Origin: Planctomycetota bacterium
GTDB lineage: Bacteria > Planctomycetota > Planctomycetia > Pirellulales > UBA7805
Reading direction: 5' to 3'
Assembly (NCBI GenBank): GCA_014237955.1
Contig: JABABY010000004.1
Span: 1-9,837, forward strand
DNA: 9,837 nucleotides
Positions 6,513-9,837 of the stretch are shown here, piece after piece; position 1 is the stretch's first letter, and every line of letters starts with the position of its first letter. The translations under genes were made by a program, and so were the position numbers. Below the pieces are notes generated by a model that saw nothing but the letters and a program-made list of their open reading frames with translations, ran no database searches and had not been told where the DNA came from.

Positions 6513-9417
6513 CCGCCTGCCAGAATGTGATGGAGAATGGATCGACCGCTCACAGTCGGTCCGCTTTCGTTTCGAAGGAAAAACGCACGAAGGTTTTTTG
6601 GGCGATGTGCTCTCAAGCGCGCTCTGGGCCAACGGCGTGCGGCTTCTGGGCCGGAGTTTCAAATACCACCGGCCACGGGGAATTTACAGCCTTGCCGGAC
6701 ATGATGTGAATGCGATGGTCGAAGATGGAGAGCGGACAAATCTCCGTGGCGACCTGTTGCCCATTGATCCGGAACTCGATGTTCGGGCAGTCAACACGGC
6801 TGGTAGTCTGGAGCGGGATTGGCTCAGGATTACCGACCACTTCGGACGCTTCATGCCGGTCGGTTTTTATTACAAAGCGTTTCACACGCCTCGGCTATTG
6901 TTTTCCTTTTATGAAAAGCAGATTCGAAAAATCGCAGGACTCGGCCGAGTCAACCCGAAGGGCCACTCGCCCCACTCAGCAAAGGATTATGCCTTTTGTG
7001 ATTTTGTCACCGTTGGCGGTGGTCCGGCAGGACTAGCCGGGGCGATCGCTGCTGCCGAGCAGGGGCTAAAAGTGCTTTTGATAGAGGAGCATCCCCATCT
7101 AGGTGGCAGTTTTCTCTGGCAGCACGCCCGCGATGAAGCGGCCAGCAGGCAATTGAAAGATTTACTCAGTCGGGCCAATATGCTAGAGAATCTCACCATC
7201 CGCTGTGGCACGCAGGTCGCCGGGTGGTACGCCGACCACTGGCTGGCACTCGTTGACGGCGAGCGACTCACCAAACTCCGCGCAACGTGCACGTTGGTGG
7301 CCACCGGCTGCTTCGAGCAGCCGGCCGTCTTTGGAAACAACGATCTTCCGGGGGTGATGCTCAGCTCTGCTGCAAGGCGACTGATCTATCTTTACCGAGT
7401 GCGGCCGTTTGAGCGGGCGGTGGTCCTTGTGGGTAATCGCGAGGGGTATGGTGTAGCGCTCGACCTGTTGCAGGCAGGAGTGCACGTTGTGGCGGTGGTG
7501 GATCTTCGAGCCACCGGCGAGCAGAGCGACCTGGCGGAGTCGGTAGCCTCTGCAGGAATTGAAATTTTTAAGCACCATACTGTTTACGAGGCGGTCGCCA
7601 GCCGTGACAAAAAATCGGTGGCCGGTGCGATTCTCTGCCCCTTAAATGAGCATGGTGGCCCTGAGAGTATCGGGCGGGTCAAACTCTCTTGCGACGGGAT
7701 TGTGATGAGTGTCGGTTGGACCCCGGCCTCGGGAATCGCCTATCAAGCGGGCGTCCGCTTCGGGTACGACGAGCGGGTAGAGCAGTTGGTCCCCGAATCG
7801 GAAGTGGATCGGGTTTTTGTTGCCGGTCGTGCGGCGGGTATTTTTGATCTCGAATCACAACTGCAGGATGGCCGCCGAGCGGGGCTGGCGGCGGCAGCTG
7901 CCTGTGGCCGCTTTGAGGGCGAAATTCCGGAGCGGCCCGTGCACACCGGACCACCTCCGAGCCATCCCTATCCGATCATACCGCATCCGGACAAGAAAAA
8001 TTTCGTGGATTTGGATGAGGATCTGCATCTGGCCGATTTCAAAAATGCCCATCAGGAAGGTTTTGACAATATTGAATTGATCAAACGATTCACAACCGTT
8101 GGAATGGGTCCGACTCAGGGCAAGCTTTCGAATTTTAACGCGATTCGAATCCTCTCCCGGCTCAATGGCGCGACGATCAACGAGACCGGTTCGACCGTTT
8201 CCCGCCCCTTCCACCAGCCGGTGTCGATGGCCAAGCTAGCCGGTCGCCGCTTCCACCCCATGCGCCGTACGCCGCTACACTCGCAGCATTTGGCGTTGTC
8301 CGCGAACATGATCCATGCAGGCAGTTGGCTGCGTCCGGAGTATTATAAGATCGATGAATCCTCGCGAGCTGATTGCATCCTCTCCGAGGCGGAAAATGTT
8401 CGCAGTGGTGTCGGTGTGATCGATCTTAGCACGCTTGGAAAGCTGCATTTTTACGGACCCGATGCGGCCCGTTTTCTTGAGCAGATCTATACCGGTACAT
8501 TTTCCGATCAGCGTGTGGGCCGCCTGCGTTATGCACTCGGCTGCGACGAACAGGGCATCATCATCGAGGATGGTGTGGTCGCCCGATTGAGTGAGCACCA
8601 CTTTTACGTAACCGCCACGAGTAGTGGTGCAGCTGGGTTTTATCGAGATCTGCAGCGTTGGGCACTCCTTTTTGAGATGGACGTCACGCTCGTCAACGAG
8701 ACGGGTCACTTAGCGGCGATCAATCTGGCCGGCCCGAAAGCCCGCGAGGTACTCCGGTCGCTGAGTGATCTTGCGCTGGACGACGCCGCATTTCCTTACC
8801 TTGGGGTCCGTCAGGGACATGTGGCGGGTGCCGATGCCTTACTCATGCGCATCGGCTTTGTAGGTGAGTTGGGGTACGAGATTCATATACCGGCCGGAAC
8901 GGCCTCGCATGTCTGGCAAAAAATCCTGGAAGCGGGCAGGGAGTTGGAGATCCGACCGTTTGGCATCGAGGCCCAGCGGCTCCTGCGACTCGAAAAGGGA
9001 CATCTCATTGTGGGACAGGATACCGATGCCCTGACCCACCCTTACGAGGCCGATTTGAGTTGGGCGATCAAAGTGGACAAGCCGTTTTTTGTCGGTTCGC
9101 GGAGTTTGCAGATTCTTGCTGCCCGTCCCCTGACGCGGCAGCTGGTCGGTCTGGCACTGCCACAGCCCTCGAAAGTACCCCTGCCGGAAGAGTGTCATTT
9201 GATTATCGAGAATGGCGAAATTGCCGGTCGGATTACGAGCGTTGCCCACCGCACGACTCTTGGGCAGCCGATTGCCATGGCCTTTGTAACGCCTGAGATG
9301 GCGAGGCCAGGTAGGGAGGTTACCATTCGTGTAGCGGGCGGCAAACTGCTCGTCGCGACGGTGGTTCCGATGCCGTTTTACGATCCAGAAAACAGCCGCC
9401 AGAAGGTCGCCGATTAA
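6505..9417 (+). CDS. mgdC: N-methylglutamate dehydrogenase subunit C, SoxA-like
   Basis: A 970-residue alpha-type subunit of the sarcosine oxidase family. The start at 6505 (GGGAG at 6496-6500) overlaps mgdB by 8 nt; the frame is open back to 6343, but that part only shadows mgdB. Residues about 15-90 form a ferredoxin-like fold (GKTHEGFLGDVLSSALWANG, RSFKYHRPRGI) without cluster cysteines. Residues 168-200 hold a dinucleotide motif (VTVGGGPAGLAGA), followed by ATGCFEQPAVFGNNDLPGVM (266-285), a second Rossmann stretch near 305-333 and VDRVFVAGRAAGI (434-446). A linker (500-600: EGFDNIELIKRFT, GKLSNFNAI, RRTPLH) leads to a GcvT-like folate domain (about 609-860; GVGVIDLSTLGKL, GFVGELGYEIHIP, GIEAQRLLRLEKGH) and a C-terminal barrel (876-957). 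By analogy it takes the C1 unit to tetrahydrofolate as 5,10-methylene-THF and carries NAD/FAD chemistry. It is also a generic match to sarcosine oxidase alpha; the pathway name rests on context. Confidence 0.88.
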   Translation: MLNRLPECDGEWIDRSQSVRFRFEGKTHEGFLGDVLSSALWANGVRLLGRSFKYHRPRGIYSLAGHDVNAMVEDGERTNLRGDLLPIDPELDVRAVNTAGSLERDWLRITDHFGRFMPVGFYYKAFHTPRLLFSFYEKQIRKIAGLGRVNPKGHSPHSAKDYAFCDFVTVGGGPAGLAGAIAAAEQGLKVLLIEEHPHLGGSFLWQHARDEAASRQLKDLLSRANMLENLTIRCGTQVAGWYADHWLALVDGERLTKLRATCTLVATGCFEQPAVFGNNDLPGVMLSSAARRLIYLYRVRPFERAVVLVGNREGYGVALDLLQAGVHVVAVVDLRATGEQSDLAESVASAGIEIFKHHTVYEAVASRDKKSVAGAILCPLNEHGGPESIGRVKLSCDGIVMSVGWTPASGIAYQAGVRFGYDERVEQLVPESEVDRVFVAGRAAGIFDLESQLQDGRRAGLAAAAACGRFEGEIPERPVHTGPPPSHPYPIIPHPDKKNFVDLDEDLHLADFKNAHQEGFDNIELIKRFTTVGMGPTQGKLSNFNAIRILSRLNGATINETGSTVSRPFHQPVSMAKLAGRRFHPMRRTPLHSQHLALSANMIHAGSWLRPEYYKIDESSRADCILSEAENVRSGVGVIDLSTLGKLHFYGPDAARFLEQIYTGTFSDQRVGRLRYALGCDEQGIIIEDGVVARLSEHHFYVTATSSGAAGFYRDLQRWALLFEMDVTLVNETGHLAAINLAGPKAREVLRSLSDLALDDAAFPYLGVRQGHVAGADALLMRIGFVGELGYEIHIPAGTASHVWQKILEAGRELEIRPFGIEAQRLLRLEKGHLIVGQDTDALTHPYEADLSWAIKVDKPFFVGSRSLQILAARPLTRQLVGLALPQPSKVPLPEECHLIIENGEIAGRITSVAHRTTLGQPIAMAFVTPEMARPGREVTIRVAGGKLLVATVVPMPFYDPENSRQKVAD

Positions 9418-9429
9418 GAGAGCTACAAC

Positions 9430-9837
9430 ATGCCTGAGACAATCCGCCAAAGTCCCCTTCACGACCGGCTGAACAGCGAGCCACTACCCGCTGCCGATCT
9501 TTCCGCTGCGCGGCTCGGTGCGGTTGGTATTTGCGATGTGAGTCTGCTGGCAAAACTGGGTGTGAAGGGCACCGGCGCTGCGGGGTGGCTTGCCGAGCAA
9601 GGGCTCAAAGTTCCTGAAAAAGTGTATGCAAGTGCGCCGCTTGAAGCGGGGGGATTGGTCGTTCGTCTCGGCGCGGACGAATTTTTGATTGAGGCTGGTT
9701 CGCTCGATGGGTCCCTCTCAGCACTTCGCGAGCGGATGCCGGACGATGCGCTCCATGTGGCCCCTGTCGTTCGCGAGGATGCAGCGTTGTTGCTTGCCGG
9801 CCCGCGTGCGACCGAGCTGCTCCTGCAGACCTGCGGC
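9430..9837 (+). CDS. mgdD: N-methylglutamate dehydrogenase subunit D, SoxG-like, cut by window edge
   Basis: The open frame runs to the last base, giving 136 codons of a protein that is usually about 180-210 residues. GAGAG (9418-9422) sits 7 nt before the ATG, and the gene begins 12 nt after the mgdC stop. Recognised as the gamma subunit of the sarcosine oxidase family from SPLHDRL (8-14), CDVSLLAKLGVKGTGAAGWL (35-54), VVRLGADEFLIEAG (77-90) and LLAGPRATELL (121-131), which follow the GcvT/YgfZ-like pattern of SoxG. The subunit is thought to help form the folate-binding side of the complex with the alpha chain. Its presence completes the four-gene mgdABCD set. The 3' end and anything beyond it cannot be seen; in sarcosine loci genes such as purU or folD often follow. 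Confidence 0.82.
   Translation, partial: MPETIRQSPLHDRLNSEPLPAADLSAARLGAVGICDVSLLAKLGVKGTGAAGWLAEQGLKVPEKVYASAPLEAGGLVVRLGADEFLIEAGSLDGSLSALRERMPDDALHVAPVVREDAALLLAGPRATELLLQTCG

Noticed and set aside
4995..9837. Plain sarcosine oxidase soxBDAG operon
   Set aside because: Subunits are homologous and the generic label is not wrong, but adjacency to mgsABC-gmaS and the MgdB-type small subunit favour N-methylglutamate as substrate. No glyA or betaine/dimethylglycine gene is seen in the window.
1..9837. Search for mobile elements, CRISPR arrays, tRNA or long direct repeats
   Set aside because: No transposase-like frame, terminal inverted repeats, spaced direct repeats or tRNA-like cloverleaf were noticed by eye.

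Overview
The window carries one plus-strand gene block that reads as a complete N-methylglutamate (NMG) pathway for methylamine use: mgsA-mgsB-mgsC-gmaS-mgdA-mgdB-mgdC-mgdD. The last gene is cut by the right edge. A small predicted lipoprotein gene precedes the block and is separated from it by a strong intrinsic terminator and a good sigma70-type promoter. GC content is moderate, in the mid-50s by eye. The C-terminal half of the small lipoprotein (GQTLPSPYYL, DDVQYFP, GPEF, NEAAA) resembles a short conserved protein that I recall from Planctomycetota. A planctomycete-like host is therefore my best guess, at about 0.55 to 0.6 confidence. No rRNA or core marker gene is present to confirm it.

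Layout: 44-280 small lipoprotein; 314-354 terminator; 420-449 promoter; 507-1403 mgsA (class II glutamine amidotransferase, GTG start); 1407-2108 mgsB (GXGXG helix domain); 2142-3470 mgsC (FMN-binding glutamate-synthase-like domain); 3568-4926 gmaS (glutamine-synthetase-fold ligase); 4995-6239 mgdA (SoxB-like); 6246-6512 mgdB (SoxD-like); 6505-9417 mgdC (SoxA-like); 9430-end mgdD (SoxG-like, 136 codons present). All genes point the same way. Gaps within the block are 3 to 97 nt, with one 8-nt overlap (mgdB/mgdC).

Pathway: GmaS joins methylamine to glutamate with ATP, giving gamma-glutamylmethylamide. MgsABC resembles a glutamate synthase split into three subunits and moves the methylamine to the alpha position, giving N-methylglutamate. 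MgdABCD resembles heterotetrameric sarcosine oxidase and oxidises the N-methyl group, releasing glutamate and a C1 unit that can be handed to tetrahydrofolate. Glutamate is regenerated, so the block has the full route from methylamine to a one-carbon unit plus reduced nitrogen.

The system itself is described in proteobacterial methylotrophs. The points of interest here are the probable planctomycete host, altered zinc ligands in MgdB with a possible replacement cysteine pair, the absence of iron-sulfur ligands in MgsC, and a rearranged active-site flap in GmaS. No mobile element, CRISPR array, tRNA, rRNA or transcription-factor gene was seen.
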